From assembly GCF_003014535.1 (NCBI RefSeq), contig NZ_PYGD01000004.1:310001-374000 (forward strand): a DNA stretch of 64,000 nucleotides, in the 5' to 3' direction. Both the position numbers and the translations under genes were made by a program. The notes below the pieces were generated by a model. That model ran no database searches and was not told the DNA's origin. It saw only the letters and a list, made by a program, of their open reading frames with translations. Shown piece by piece: positions 37,508 through 46,358 of this stretch. Each line of letters opens with the position of its first letter. The stretch's first letter is position 1. Source of the stretch: Taibaiella chishuiensis. GTDB lineage: Bacteria > Bacteroidota > Bacteroidia > Chitinophagales > Chitinophagaceae.

Positions 37508-38473
37508 CTAGTTATAGGTATACTGTACGGCTTTAATATCCTGCAGCTGCAGCAAGAGCAGGGCAAGCCGCGACTGGCCTATGCCGCCGCCTATGGTATC
37601 GGGCAGCTCACCCGCCAGCAGCTTCTGGTGGAAGGGCAGTTGTTCCCGTTGCTGCAGTCCGCGCAGGTGTAATTGTTCGCGCAGGGCAGGGGCATTTACC
37701 CGAATGCCCATCGACGATAGTTCTACGCTGCGTTGCAATACCGGGTGCCATACCAGCAGGTCGCCGTTCAGGCCATGGTAGCCCGGCGTTGTTTCGGTGC
37801 TCCAGTCGTCATAATCCGGCGCCCGGTCGTCATGTAGTTGTCCGTCCGACAACGGGTGCCCTATACCCTGCAGGAATACTGCGCCATGTTCGCGGGTAAC
37901 CAGGTCTTCCCGTGCTTTGGCGTCCTGTTGGGGATAGCGGGCGCGCAACGCTTCGCTGTGTATAAACGCGGGCTGCTCCGGCAGGTCCAGGCTGCGCATG
38001 CCGGGATAAGCTTCCTGCAGCGCGGCGCAGGTAAGCCGCAGGGCTTTATAGATCTTCAGTACGGTGGCCTGCAGGAAGGCCGGGTGCCGGTCTTCGGGCC
38101 GGATTACTACTTCCCAGTCCCACTGGTCTACGAGTACGGCGTGCATGGGCGACAACTGTTCGTCGGGACGCAGGGCGATCATATGCGTCACGATACCCTG
38201 GTGGCAGGGCATGGACAATTCGGCCAGGCGCAGCCGTTTCCATTTAGCGAGGGAGTGTACCACCGTAAAGTCTTTGCCGCTGTTGCTAAAGCTTACGGGG
38301 CGTTCGGTACCATTCAGGTCATCGTTAATGCCACTGTCGGCCGATACAAAGAGCGGGGCGAATACCTGGTGCAGGTGGAGCGCTTCGCTGAGATGCCGGA
38401 GAAATTGTTGTTTGATAAAGCCAATCTGCATTTCCGTTTGCAGGTCGGCTATTTTATGGGCAGGTGCAAGCAT
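37508..38473 (-). CDS. asnA: Aspartate--ammonia ligase (AsnA)
   Basis: A 321-residue ammonia-dependent asparagine synthetase with the class II aminoacyl-tRNA synthetase-like fold. It makes asparagine from aspartate, ammonia and ATP. Seen segments: the start of the fold QIGFIKQQFLRHLSEAL, FVSADSGINDDLNGTERPVSF, VVHSLAKWKRLRL, VDQWDWEVVI and the C-terminal motif GGGIGQSRLALLLLQ. Length is close to AsnA of other bacteria (about 330). Single gene followed by a terminator. Confidence 0.94.
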   Translation of the reverse strand: MLAPAHKIADLQTEMQIGFIKQQFLRHLSEALHLHQVFAPLFVSADSGINDDLNGTERPVSFSNSGKDFTVVHSLAKWKRLRLAELSMPCHQGIVTHMIALRPDEQLSPMHAVLVDQWDWEVVIRPEDRHPAFLQATVLKIYKALRLTCAALQEAYPGMRSLDLPEQPAFIHSEALRARYPQQDAKAREDLVTREHGAVFLQGIGHPLSDGQLHDDRAPDYDDWSTETTPGYHGLNGDLLVWHPVLQRSVELSSMGIRVNAPALREQLHLRGLQQREQLPFHQKLLAGELPDTIGGGIGQSRLALLLLQLQDIKAVQYTYN

Positions 38474-38609
38474 GATTGATTTTTGTTTGTTGTTGTATAT
38501 AAATTTGATTCGCTTTGCTGTTTCATCTCTGTTTTTATCTTCCCCCAGGGGGGATTAAAAACGGCTTGCAAATGGCAATAAGTCTTGATCTGTGGCATCA
38601 TACAGGCAT

Positions 38610-38641
38610 AAAAAAAGCCCTCCCGTTGGGGAAGGCTTTTG
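38610..38641. terminator. Terminator downstream of the L,D-transpeptidase region
   Basis: AAAAGCC ... GGCTTTT with a C/G-rich inner part (CTCCC/GGGGA), flanked by an A-run on one side and TTTTG on the other. On the minus strand it lies after the Asn-rich frame at 38665-38763. Confidence 0.7.
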
Positions 38642-38664
38642 TGATTCAATAAGTTTATGTAAGG

Positions 38665-38763
38665 TTACATACGCTTGCTGGTAACAACAACAGGCCTTCC
38701 TCCGGCAACAATATTATTGTTGCGGTTCAGATTCAGGTTATTATTGTTGTTGGCTAAGATCAA
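38665..38763 (-). CDS. Asparagine-rich short frame after the L,D-transpeptidase gene
   Basis: A frame of 32 codons from a TTG (no ATG is available) reading LANNNNNLNLNRNNN and then IVAGGRPVVVTSKRM. It is in the same frame as the L,D-transpeptidase but follows two stop codons (TAA at 38794-38796 and again shortly after). It lies directly before a terminator. It may be the lost tail of the longer protein, a separate small peptide, or chance. Low confidence. Confidence 0.25.
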   Translation of the reverse strand: MILANNNNNLNLNRNNNIVAGGRPVVVTSKRM

Positions 38764-38793
38764 AGCGTATAGCTGGTTTTAATAAGATAACGT

Positions 38794-39684
38794 TTACTGT
38801 GGAAGGGCCAGTTGCACACCCTGGTAAAGGGGCTGCTGTGGTTTTAAAGGCTCGGCCTGCTGTGCGGTAACAGGAGCGGCTACTGCGGCGGCTACCGGTT
38901 TAGCGCCCTGTACCTTGTTACTTTTCAGGAACTCTTCTTTAATCAGGTCTTCTGCAGATACCTGTGGCGTTTTATTGAGCCATACCGAAGTATTCAGGTA
39001 ACTTTTGCTGGGGTAATAAATATACAGGCAGGTACCGTCTTTTATCGTATTGATGATAGGACCGGCCAGGGCCACGGGTACTGCGGGGCAACCCCAGCTG
39101 CGGCCCAGGCGCTGGTTGCTCCTGATGTAGGAGTCGCAAACGTAGGCTGCGCCGTGCATCACGATAGCCCTGTCATAAGCCCGGTCATTATAACCGCGGT
39201 CCATGCCGTTCAGTTTTAAAGAATACCCGTTGTCGCCGCTATAGGTTTCCTGGGTTACATAAAACCCAAGGCTGCTCTGGTGCGAATTGTCGCGGTTGGA
39301 AAAGTTCATGGCAAACTCGTCGCCCGTGCCCTGTCCATGCGCCACCAGGGTATGGAACAATACCTTGTGCGATTCCAGGTTGATAACCCAAAGCCTTTTT
39401 ACGTTTGCAGAAAGACTGAAGTCGCAGATGCTGATGATCTGCTCGTCTTTGTTCAGTTTATCCGCATCCCTTAAATTAAGATATCCCAGGTACGCCTTAC
39501 GGAATACATCGCGGGAAAGCGGTTCTTCTTTACCAAAATTAATAAGGTTATAAACTTCGTCTGCTTTCTGGTTTACTTTCTGCCGAACGTTCATCACCAG
39601 TCCTTCTTCGGCTTTCACTGCTTTTACAAAAAATGAAGATGCACACATCCCGATCATCAACAAAGCCACTCTGATTTTTTGCAT
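38794..39684 (-). CDS. Murein L,D-transpeptidase catalytic domain protein
   Basis: A 296-residue exported protein from ATG 39684; a TTG three codons earlier is not needed. Signal peptide 1-25 (ending KAVKAE). The catalytic domain is a YkuD-related one: His177 in IVMHGAAYVC and Cys199 in RSWGCPAVP. Such enzymes form 3-3 cross-links in peptidoglycan or attach proteins to it. The C-terminal 60 residues are rich in Ala, Pro and Gln (KPVAAAVAAPVTAQQAEPLKPQ is broken up by no known domain) and look unstructured. In-frame sequence continues after the stop, see the entry at 38665. Confidence 0.85.
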   Translation of the reverse strand: MQKIRVALLMIGMCASSFFVKAVKAEEGLVMNVRQKVNQKADEVYNLINFGKEEPLSRDVFRKAYLGYLNLRDADKLNKDEQIISICDFSLSANVKRLWVINLESHKVLFHTLVAHGQGTGDEFAMNFSNRDNSHQSSLGFYVTQETYSGDNGYSLKLNGMDRGYNDRAYDRAIVMHGAAYVCDSYIRSNQRLGRSWGCPAVPVALAGPIINTIKDGTCLYIYYPSKSYLNTSVWLNKTPQVSAEDLIKEEFLKSNKVQGAKPVAAAVAAPVTAQQAEPLKPQQPLYQGVQLALPQ

Positions 39685-39831
39685 ATTTATCAACTTTTTT
39701 TATTGACAGGTTTAAAAATAGCATGATTGCATTCTTTCAAAGTTAATAAATTAAAATTAAAAAATGCAATCCCGGGGATAGAAAAACTTGATGCCGGGAT
39801 AAAAACCTGGCCTTTATTTTTTTACAATTTG

Positions 39832-39927
39832 CTAAAAAATGAACAGGGCCAACAGGTTTAAAAACACGATTAAACCGCAAAGTACCGCCAGAAATGTTAA
39901 ATAAATTACGCTTGTGCCGGAGTTCAT
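39832..39927 (-). CDS. Possible 31-residue membrane peptide
   Basis: A short frame with an ATG start (MNSGTSVIYLTFLAVLC ...) and a TAG stop. Residues 8-31 are one continuous hydrophobic helix. It lies alone in the gap between the L,D-transpeptidase and the polyprenyl synthase genes. No clear promoter or ribosome site is seen. Single-helix peptides of this size are often real but easily missed; comparison with relatives would decide. Confidence 0.35.
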   Translation of the reverse strand: MNSGTSVIYLTFLAVLCGLIVFLNLLALFIF

Positions 39928-40183
39928 ACTAACATAACACGGATCTTCAGGCTTTTGTAAGGTTATAAATTATGCATTTTTTGTTAAGACTAAAGCCTAT
40001 AGAATTTCTTTATAGCCAAGCGCCCCGGGCAGGGGAAATTTCCCCTGCCTGTGATCGGATAGGAACATGCCGGGTGCTTAGTCCGGCAAACAGCCGCGGG
40101 GCTTGTATTTGCGGTTGCCGGGGCCCGGTCCGGTTATATGTCATAATTTTATAATTTATATAGGTGATTTGTTATTTAAAGCT

Positions 40184-40191
40184 TAGCTTTG
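40184..40191 (+). promoter_or_regulatory. -7 element before the polyprenyl synthetase gene
   Basis: TAGCTTTG, 20 bases before ATG 40212. Confidence 0.65.
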
Positions 40192-40211
40192 CGCCCGAAT
40201 AAAAACCTCCT

Positions 40212-41180
40212 ATGCACCAATTCCAGGAAATATCGACCCGATTTGAAGCTTACCTGAAGCAGCCCGGTATTTTTCCGGAGCAGCCGGCTAATCTTTACGA
40301 TCCCTGCCGGTACCTGCTCGAGGCGGGTGGCAAACGGGTACGTCCTGCACTCTGCCTGATGGCCAACGAACTGTTTGGCACGATTACAGAAGACGCTTTT
40401 AAAGCGGCGGCGGCCATCGAGCTGTTCCACAATTTTACCCTGATCCACGACGATATTATGGACAAGGCGCCCCTGCGCAGGGGCAAGCCCACCGTTCATG
40501 CCAAATACGGCCTTACTGCAGGTATTCTTTCCGGCGATGTCATGAGCATTTTTTCGTTCGACTGCCTGAGCCGGGTCAACCCCGTTTTCCTGCCCCGCGT
40601 GCTGTCCGTTTACAACAAAACGGCGGTGGAAGTATGCGAGGGCCAGCAATGGGATATGGACTTTGAAGTGCAGGAAACCGTGAGTATCGAACAATACCTG
40701 CATATGATCACCCTGAAGACCTCCGTATTGCTGGCTGCAAGCATGCAGATCGGCGCTATACTGGGCGGTGCTACCGAAGCGCAGGCCGCGCTTTTGTACG
40801 AGTTCGGCAAGAACCTGGGTATTGCCTTCCAGTTGCAGGACGATTACCTGGATACCTTTGGCGAAGAAGCTAAAACCGGTAAGCAACCCGGCGGCGATAT
40901 CCGGGCCAACAAAAAGACCTTCCTGATGATCAAATGCCGGGAACTGGCTGGAGCAGCAGCAACACAATTGCTGGGCGAGCTGTTGCTGCGCGACGACGAA
41001 GAGAAGGTTGAACAGGTTACAGGGCTGTTGCGCGACCTGGAGGTCGATGCCATAAGCCGCTCGATGATCCACGAATTTTCGGATAAGGCCTTTGGTAACC
41101 TGGAGCAACTCGATATCGAACCGGCAAAAAAACAACCCCTTATGGCCCTGGCGGCTTATTTACTGAACCGCCAGAATTAA
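40212..41180 (+). CDS. Polyprenyl diphosphate synthase
   Basis: A 322-residue trans-isoprenyl diphosphate synthase that condenses isopentenyl diphosphate onto allylic diphosphates. The first aspartate-rich motif is DDIMD in TLIHDDIMDKAPLRRGK and the second is DDYLD in FQLQDDYLDTFGEEAK; GGKRVRPALCLMANEL is the substrate arginine segment. The product chain length (C15, C20 or longer) cannot be settled from these residues. It probably supplies quinone tails or cell-wall lipid carriers. Own promoter; grpE follows after about 50 bases. Confidence 0.93.
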   Translation: MHQFQEISTRFEAYLKQPGIFPEQPANLYDPCRYLLEAGGKRVRPALCLMANELFGTITEDAFKAAAAIELFHNFTLIHDDIMDKAPLRRGKPTVHAKYGLTAGILSGDVMSIFSFDCLSRVNPVFLPRVLSVYNKTAVEVCEGQQWDMDFEVQETVSIEQYLHMITLKTSVLLAASMQIGAILGGATEAQAALLYEFGKNLGIAFQLQDDYLDTFGEEAKTGKQPGGDIRANKKTFLMIKCRELAGAAATQLLGELLLRDDEEKVEQVTGLLRDLEVDAISRSMIHEFSDKAFGNLEQLDIEPAKKQPLMALAAYLLNRQN

Positions 41181-41233
41181 TGTCAATTTGGCAAAAATAA
41201 AATCTGGCAAACTAATTGAACTTAATATAATCA

Positions 41234-41872
41234 ATGAGCCTATTTAATCCATTCAATAAAAAACGATCTATGAATAATAAGGAAAACGAACTGAAGGACA
41301 ACGGTCATGCGGATAAAGAGCAAAATCAACAAAATATAGACGATGCTGCCATAAACTTCAATTCGGATGATAGTTTGGCAGGTACTACGCATTTAAATGA
41401 CGAATTGGCTTCTGAGGAAGATGATCGCATCCAAAAATTAACAGAAGAACTGAAAGAAGCGAACGATAAATATTTACGTCTTGCTGCCGAATTTGATAAC
41501 TACCGGAAGCGGAATGCAAAAGAGCGCAACGAACTGATAAAAAGTGCCGGTGAAGATGTGATCAAATCCCTGTTGGATATACTCGACGATTCGGAGCGTG
41601 CTGCACAGCAGCTGGAACTGTCCGATGATATCAAAACCAATAAGGAAGGCGTGTTCCTGGTGTTTAACAAACTGAAAAACGTGTTGCAGGGCAGGGGACT
41701 GAAAGCGATGGAGAGCAAAGAGCAGGAGTTTAACCCGGAGCTGCACGAAGCCATTACGGAGATCCCGGCCCCGACCGAGGCCCTGCAGGGTAAAGTGCTG
41801 GACGAGGTACAAAAAGGCTACTTCCTGAATGACAAAATTATCCGTCATGCAAAAGTAGTGGTAGGTAAATAA
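41234..41872 (+). CDS. grpE: Nucleotide exchange factor GrpE
   Basis: A 212-residue GrpE. A charged, low-complexity N-terminal part (1-75) leads into a long helix (EEDDRIQKLTEELKEANDKYL) and the conserved core LAAEFDNYRKRNAKERNEL. The C-terminal beta domain has FNPELHEAITEIP and VLDEVQKGYFLNDKIIRHA. GrpE exchanges ADP on DnaK. It directly precedes dnaJ (78 bases), a common heat-shock pair. Confidence 0.95.
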   Translation: MSLFNPFNKKRSMNNKENELKDNGHADKEQNQQNIDDAAINFNSDDSLAGTTHLNDELASEEDDRIQKLTEELKEANDKYLRLAAEFDNYRKRNAKERNELIKSAGEDVIKSLLDILDDSERAAQQLELSDDIKTNKEGVFLVFNKLKNVLQGRGLKAMESKEQEFNPELHEAITEIPAPTEALQGKVLDEVQKGYFLNDKIIRHAKVVVGK

Positions 41873-41950
41873 AATCTGAACTTAATAAATATGCCGTAGC
41901 TGTAAGCCTGACGGAGCCGCATCGGACGCATATTTTTATATTAAACCGAG

Positions 41951-43117
41951 ATGAGTAAAAGAGATTATTACGAGATACTGGGCCTGAGCAAGGGCGCAAG
42001 TGCCGATGAGATTAAGAAGGCCTACCGTAAAGTGGCTATGCAGTACCACCCCGACCGTAACGAAGGGGATAAGGCTGCCGAGGAGAAATTCAAGGAAGCA
42101 GCCGAGGCTTACGAGGTGCTGAGCGATACCAATAAGAAAGCGCAGTACGACCGCTTTGGTCATGCGGGTATGAGCGGAGCAGCCGGCGGTGGCGGTTTTG
42201 GCGGTGGCAGCGGTATGCGCATGGAAGATATCTTCTCCAACTTCGGCGATGTGTTCGGCGACGACATGTTCGGCAGCTTCTTTGGCGGCGGTCGTCAGGG
42301 TGGTGGTGGCCGCAGCAGGGGATCGCGTGGCTCCAACCTGCGTGTAAAGCTGAAAATGAGCTATGCGGAAATCGCTAATGGCGCTACCAAAAAGATCAAA
42401 GTAAAAAAATATATCCATTGCAGTACCTGTAACGGCAGCGGCGCTAAAGACGCCAGTTCCGTACAGACCTGTAATACCTGCGGCGGCAGCGGCCAGGTAC
42501 GCCGGGTAACCAGCACCTTCCTGGGACAGATGCAGACCGTAACGGCCTGTCCTACCTGTAACGGCGAAGGCGTAAGCATTACCTCCAAATGTACCTCCTG
42601 TAAAGGCGAAGGCCGTGTATACGGCGAAGAGACTATCAGTATCGATGTGCCGGCCGGCGTACAGGAAGGCATGCAGCTGAGCATGAGCGGTAAGGGCAAT
42701 GTGGGCGAGCGCGGCGGTGCGCCGGGCGACCTGCTGATCCTGATCGAGGAAGAAAAACACCCCGACCTTACCCGCGATGGTAACGATGTGCAGTATATCC
42801 TGCCGCTTTCGTTCCCCGAAGTGGTATTTGGTACCCAGGTGGAGGTGCCTACCATCGATGGCAAGGCCAAGATCAAGATCCCGGCCGGTACCCAGAGTGG
42901 TAAGATCTTCCGCCTTAAAGGCAAAGGTTTCCCCGAGATCAACAGTTACGGTAAAGGCGACCAGCTGGTGCAGGTAAAAGTATGGACACCGCAGCACCTG
43001 AGCGAGGAAGAGCGTGTGGCCCTGGAAAAAATGAAAGTTTCGTCCAATTTCGAACCGGGCGAAGAAGCCAAGAAAGAGCGTAGCTTTTTCGAAAAGATAA
43101 AAGACGCTTTCAGCTAA
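41951..43117 (+). CDS. dnaJ: Chaperone DnaJ
   Basis: A 388-residue type I DnaJ. J domain at 1-70 with HPD in [11 protein letters not shown]; a Gly/Phe-rich stretch at about 75-120 ([20 protein letters not shown]). Four zinc-binding repeats follow: [24 protein letters not shown] and CTSCKGEG. Then two C-terminal substrate domains. It acts with DnaK and GrpE. Unlike the CbpA at 9297 it has the full zinc centre. Confidence 0.97.
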   Translation: MSKRDYYEILGLSKGASADEIKKAYRKVAMQYHPDRNEGDKAAEEKFKEAAEAYEVLSDTNKKAQYDRFGHAGMSGAAGGGGFGGGSGMRMEDIFSNFGDVFGDDMFGSFFGGGRQGGGGRSRGSRGSNLRVKLKMSYAEIANGATKKIKVKKYIHCSTCNGSGAKDASSVQTCNTCGGSGQVRRVTSTFLGQMQTVTACPTCNGEGVSITSKCTSCKGEGRVYGEETISIDVPAGVQEGMQLSMSGKGNVGERGGAPGDLLILIEEEKHPDLTRDGNDVQYILPLSFPEVVFGTQVEVPTIDGKAKIKIPAGTQSGKIFRLKGKGFPEINSYGKGDQLVQVKVWTPQHLSEEERVALEKMKVSSNFEPGEEAKKERSFFEKIKDAFS

Positions 43118-43138
43118 AATAATAAACAGAAAATCGGG

Positions 43139-43164
43139 GCGCCGGGCATATGCCCGGCGCTTTT
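43139..43164 (+). terminator. Terminator of grpE-dnaJ
   Basis: GCGCCGGGCATATGCCCGGC with GC and four T, about 20 bases after the dnaJ stop. Confidence 0.8.
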
Positions 43165-43245
43165 GCTTTAGCGGCCGCATCAAGATAAGGCTTCGCGGCC
43201 GGATTTATATTTTTAAGAGTATTACCAGATTTTTAATTTTATTGC

Positions 43246-43253
43246 TACCTTTG
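43246..43253 (+). promoter_or_regulatory. -7 element before prs
   Basis: TACCTTTG, 21 bases before ATG 43275. It also argues against a longer frame starting at 43242. Confidence 0.65.
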
Positions 43254-43274
43254 CGGCCTCATTCAATTTCCTTC

Positions 43275-44225
43275 ATGCAACCATCGGTAAAAATATTTTC
43301 CGGCACTAATTCAACGTATTTAGCGGAAAAAATTGCACATTCTTTCGGCCAGGACTTGGGCGATATTACCATTCAGAAATTCAGCGATGGCGAATTTCAG
43401 CCCGTATTCCAGGAGTCTATCCGTGGCGATTATGTTTTTTTGGTACAGTCGACCTTTGCACCCAGCGATAACCTGCTGGAGCTGCTGATGATGATCGATG
43501 GCGCCAAACGCGCATCTGCCGGTTACATCACCGCGGTAATTCCTTATTTCGGATTTGCCCGCCAGGACCGTAAAGACAAGCCCCGTGTGTCTATCGCCTC
43601 CAAACTGGTCGCCAACCTGCTGACTACCGCAGGTGCGGACCGTGTAATGACCATGGACCTGCATGCCCCCCAGATCCAGGGATTCTTCGATATCCCGGTG
43701 GATCACCTCGATAGTTCGGCAATTTTTATCCCGTATATAGAAAAATTGAATTTAGAAAACCTTACCTTTGCGTCCCCCGACGTAGGCAGCACCAACCGTG
43801 TGCGCGAAGTAGCCAGCTATTTCAATGCCGAAATGGTAATCTGCGACAAGCACCGCAAACGTGCCAACGAGATCGCTTCCATGACCGTGATCGGTGATGT
43901 AGCCGGCCGTAACGTGGTACTGATCGACGATATCTGCGATACAGCAGGTACTTTGTCCAAGTCGGCAGCCATCCTGAAAGAAAGGGGAGCCTTAAGCGTA
44001 AGGGCCTTCTGTACCCACCCGGTATTGAGCGGCAAAGCTTATGAGAACATTGACAATTCTGTATTGGAGAGCCTGGTCGTTTGCGATACCATTCCCCTGA
44101 AACAGGAAAGTAAAAAGATTGAAGTATTGTCCACGGCTGAATTATTTGCGATTGCCATCAGGAACACGTTCGAAAATAAATCGATCAACTCCCTGTTCAT
44201 CCACAGCCAGCGGAAGAATAAATAA
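43275..44225 (+). CDS. prs: Ribose-phosphate pyrophosphokinase
   Basis: A 316-residue PRPP synthetase from ATG 43275, which makes 5-phosphoribosyl 1-diphosphate from ribose 5-phosphate and ATP for nucleotide, His and Trp synthesis. Hallmarks: IQKFSDGEFQPVF, RQDRKDKPRVSIASKLVANL, VMTMDLHAPQIQGFFD and the PRPP loop VLIDDICDTAGTLSKSA. Eleven codons upstream are open but contain the promoter. The gene is followed by L25. Confidence 0.96.
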   Translation: MQPSVKIFSGTNSTYLAEKIAHSFGQDLGDITIQKFSDGEFQPVFQESIRGDYVFLVQSTFAPSDNLLELLMMIDGAKRASAGYITAVIPYFGFARQDRKDKPRVSIASKLVANLLTTAGADRVMTMDLHAPQIQGFFDIPVDHLDSSAIFIPYIEKLNLENLTFASPDVGSTNRVREVASYFNAEMVICDKHRKRANEIASMTVIGDVAGRNVVLIDDICDTAGTLSKSAAILKERGALSVRAFCTHPVLSGKAYENIDNSVLESLVVCDTIPLKQESKKIEVLSTAELFAIAIRNTFENKSINSLFIHSQRKNK

Positions 44226-44373
44226 TTAAGCGTTTTTTAATACCTGTCTATACATCAAAATCCAACCGGCAAAAGCCGTTTCGTTCTTTTAAAATTAATT
44301 TAACAGCAATTCAGAGTACAGATGTTCGTTGGCATTTCCGTTTGGCTTTGAAAAGTAACAAAAGCATACAAAA

Positions 44374-44955
44374 ATGAAAACAGTTGTTATCGAAGGACAA
44401 CTCAGGACCGGTACGGGTAAAAAAGCAGCCCGTGACCTGCGTTCAGAAGGAAAAGTGTTAGGTGTAATCTATGGTGGTAAAGAAGAAGTGCATTTCACTG
44501 CACCCGTTCTTTCTTTCCGTTCCCTGGTATACACTCCCGAATTCCAGATCGCTGAAATTAAAGTGGATGGTAAATCTTACCGTTGCATTTTAAAAGACAA
44601 GCAATTTGATGTGGTTACCGATGCGCTAAACCACGTGGATTTCCTGGAACTGGTAGAAGGCAGGCAAGTCGTTGCTAACCTGCCCCTGCGTTTTGTAGGT
44701 CAGTCTGTTGGTGTTAAAGCCGGTGGTCGTTTGGTGATCAAAATGAAAACCCTGAAAGTACGCACTATGCCTGAGCACCTGATCGAAGGTATCGAAGTAG
44801 ATATCACCGATCTGCAGCTGAACGGCAATATCCGTGTTGAAGATGTGAAACAGGAAAACATGGAATTCATGAATCCTGCACGTCAGCCTATCGCTTCTGT
44901 AGTAATGACCCGTGCCCTGCGCCAGGCCGAAACAGAAGAAAAGAAAGGAAAATAA
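44374..44955 (+). CDS. rplY: 50S ribosomal protein L25/general stress protein Ctc
   Basis: A 193-residue protein of the long (CTC-type) L25 family. The 5S rRNA-binding domain is at 1-90 (RTGTGKKAARDLRSEGKVLGVIYGG cut here to its first part) and the C-terminal TL5 domain follows (LPLRFVGQSVGVKAGG, MPEHLIEGIEVDITDLQL). It follows prs as in many bacteria; the usual third gene pth is absent. A terminator ends the unit. Confidence 0.94.
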   Translation: MKTVVIEGQLRTGTGKKAARDLRSEGKVLGVIYGGKEEVHFTAPVLSFRSLVYTPEFQIAEIKVDGKSYRCILKDKQFDVVTDALNHVDFLELVEGRQVVANLPLRFVGQSVGVKAGGRLVIKMKTLKVRTMPEHLIEGIEVDITDLQLNGNIRVEDVKQENMEFMNPARQPIASVVMTRALRQAETEEKKGK

Positions 44956-44975
44956 TATTTGCTTTTCAAAACAGG

Positions 44976-45006
44976 AAGCTGGTACCTATGGTGCCAGCTT
45001 TTTTAG
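44976..45006 (+). terminator. Terminator after L25
   Basis: AAGCTGGTACC TAT GGTGCCAGCTT followed by TTTTTT; the stem has one mismatch. Confidence 0.8.
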
Positions 45007-45075
45007 TTTTAAATTTTGAATTTTGAGTTTTGAATGGGTTGTTGTCACCCGCTTGCTACTTCCCGTCTAATGTTA

Positions 45076-45083
45076 TAGATTTG
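45076..45083 (+). promoter_or_regulatory. -7 element before the FkbM-type gene
   Basis: TAGATTTG, 15 bases before ATG 45099. Confidence 0.6.
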
Positions 45084-45098
45084 CGCCGTGCCGACGCC

Positions 45099-46013
45099 AT
45101 GCTCCGAAGGTTATGGTTTTTAAAAGGTTACTCCCCTGCAATGATTGTCAAATACTTTAAGAAGATACTCAAGGATAAACTCTATTATCAATACATAAGG
45201 GACCGCTTTTCACCGGCTGCACAAATGAACCAGCGCCAGCTCTGGCATCATTACCGGCAATGCGCAACTGAAGGCCGTATGCCGCCGCTGGAGGAGTGCG
45301 GTTTCCGGGTATTTTCGCAGTTTGAGGAGGATGGGAAGATCCTGGCGATCTTTGCCGCTATCGGTATGGGGAATAAGACCTTTATCGAGATCGGGGCCGA
45401 CGACGGGGTGAACAGCAATTGCGCTAACTGGTATTTTCATTTCGGGTTTTCCGGGCTCTTTCTTGATGGCAATCCTAAAAGCATTGCCCGGGGCGAAAAG
45501 TTTTACCGTACCCACCCGGTGCCCTGGGATTTTCCACCTAAATTTATATGCAGTAAAGTAACCCGCGAAAATATTAACCAGCTTGTGGGACAGGCGGGTT
45601 TACAGGGCGAAATCTCGCTGTTGTCTATCGATATCGATGGTAACGATTACTGGATCTGGGATGCGCTGGAAGCGGTAAGTCCCAATGTGGTGATCATCGA
45701 AACACACAACGAATTCGGCATGGAGGATATTGTCGTGCCCTATGATCCGGAATATTTTTACCCGGGTAAACATCTCGTGTATCACGGCGCTTCCCCGGTA
45801 GCTATGGTCAACCTGGCCCGGCATAAGGGCTACCGCCTGGTCGGCGCCAACTACTATGGCACCAATTTCATCTTTGTAAAGAACGGGCTGGGCGATGCGC
45901 TTATCCCCGAGGTGAGCGTGGCATCGGTATTGGCACATCCTTCTGTAGCCGAAAGCTACCGCCTCTTTGAACCAGTTAAGGACTGGGAGTATATCCGTAA
46001 CCGGAAGTTCTAA
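45099..46013 (+). CDS. FkbM-type SAM-dependent methyltransferase-like protein
   Basis: A 304-residue protein from ATG 45099, just after its -7 element; upstream codons lie in front of the promoter. The FkbM-like methyltransferase domain covers about 90-270: FIEIGADDGVNSNCANW is the SAM-binding loop, LSIDIDGNDYWIWDAL and VVIIETHNEF follow. The family methylates sugars and polyketides; here the acceptor is unknown. Isolated gene between L25 and an efflux operon. Repeats follow it. Confidence 0.8.
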   Translation: MLRRLWFLKGYSPAMIVKYFKKILKDKLYYQYIRDRFSPAAQMNQRQLWHHYRQCATEGRMPPLEECGFRVFSQFEEDGKILAIFAAIGMGNKTFIEIGADDGVNSNCANWYFHFGFSGLFLDGNPKSIARGEKFYRTHPVPWDFPPKFICSKVTRENINQLVGQAGLQGEISLLSIDIDGNDYWIWDALEAVSPNVVIIETHNEFGMEDIVVPYDPEYFYPGKHLVYHGASPVAMVNLARHKGYRLVGANYYGTNFIFVKNGLGDALIPEVSVASVLAHPSVAESYRLFEPVKDWEYIRNRKF

Positions 46014-46302
46014 GGGGTGAAAGATATTAGATAACAGGTATTAGATGTTAGATGTCATCCTGAGCGCAGCGAAGGATCTTACCAGAGGGGGGACAGGCGT
46101 AAGTAAAAACTTCTGAGTAAAGCCAGCTAACGGATGAGTTTTTGCTGTGCCAGCCGGACTGTTACGGTGTATCAGGTAGCAAGATGGAAGCCCCAGGAAC
46201 ACGTCATAGCGATACGCCGTCTTCCCATAAACAATGCTTATATCTAATCTCTAAAATCTAACAGTCTAACATTCCTGCTACCATTCAAAATTCAACATTA
46301 AA
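46014..46302. repeat. Intergenic region with a solitary hairpin repeat
   Basis: No gene. A single copy of the short repeat GTCATCCTGAGCGCAGCGAA with GGATCTTA lies at 46054-46082, the same motif as in the array at 14.8-16.6 kb but in reverse orientation. Further down, TATCTAATCTCTAAAATCTAAC and GATAACAGGTATTAGATG look like low-complexity inverted fragments. Confidence 0.6.
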
Positions 46303-46344
46303 CCAGAAGGGGCCGGGAATCAATTCCCCGGCCCCTTCTGGTTG
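46303..46344. terminator. Terminator of the RND efflux operon
   Basis: A long hairpin ACCAGAAGGGGCCGGG AATC, matched by CCCGGCCCCTTCTGGT, just after the last gene of the minus-strand operon. It can act in both directions. Confidence 0.85.
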
Positions 46345-46358
46345 GCATACAAGCAATT

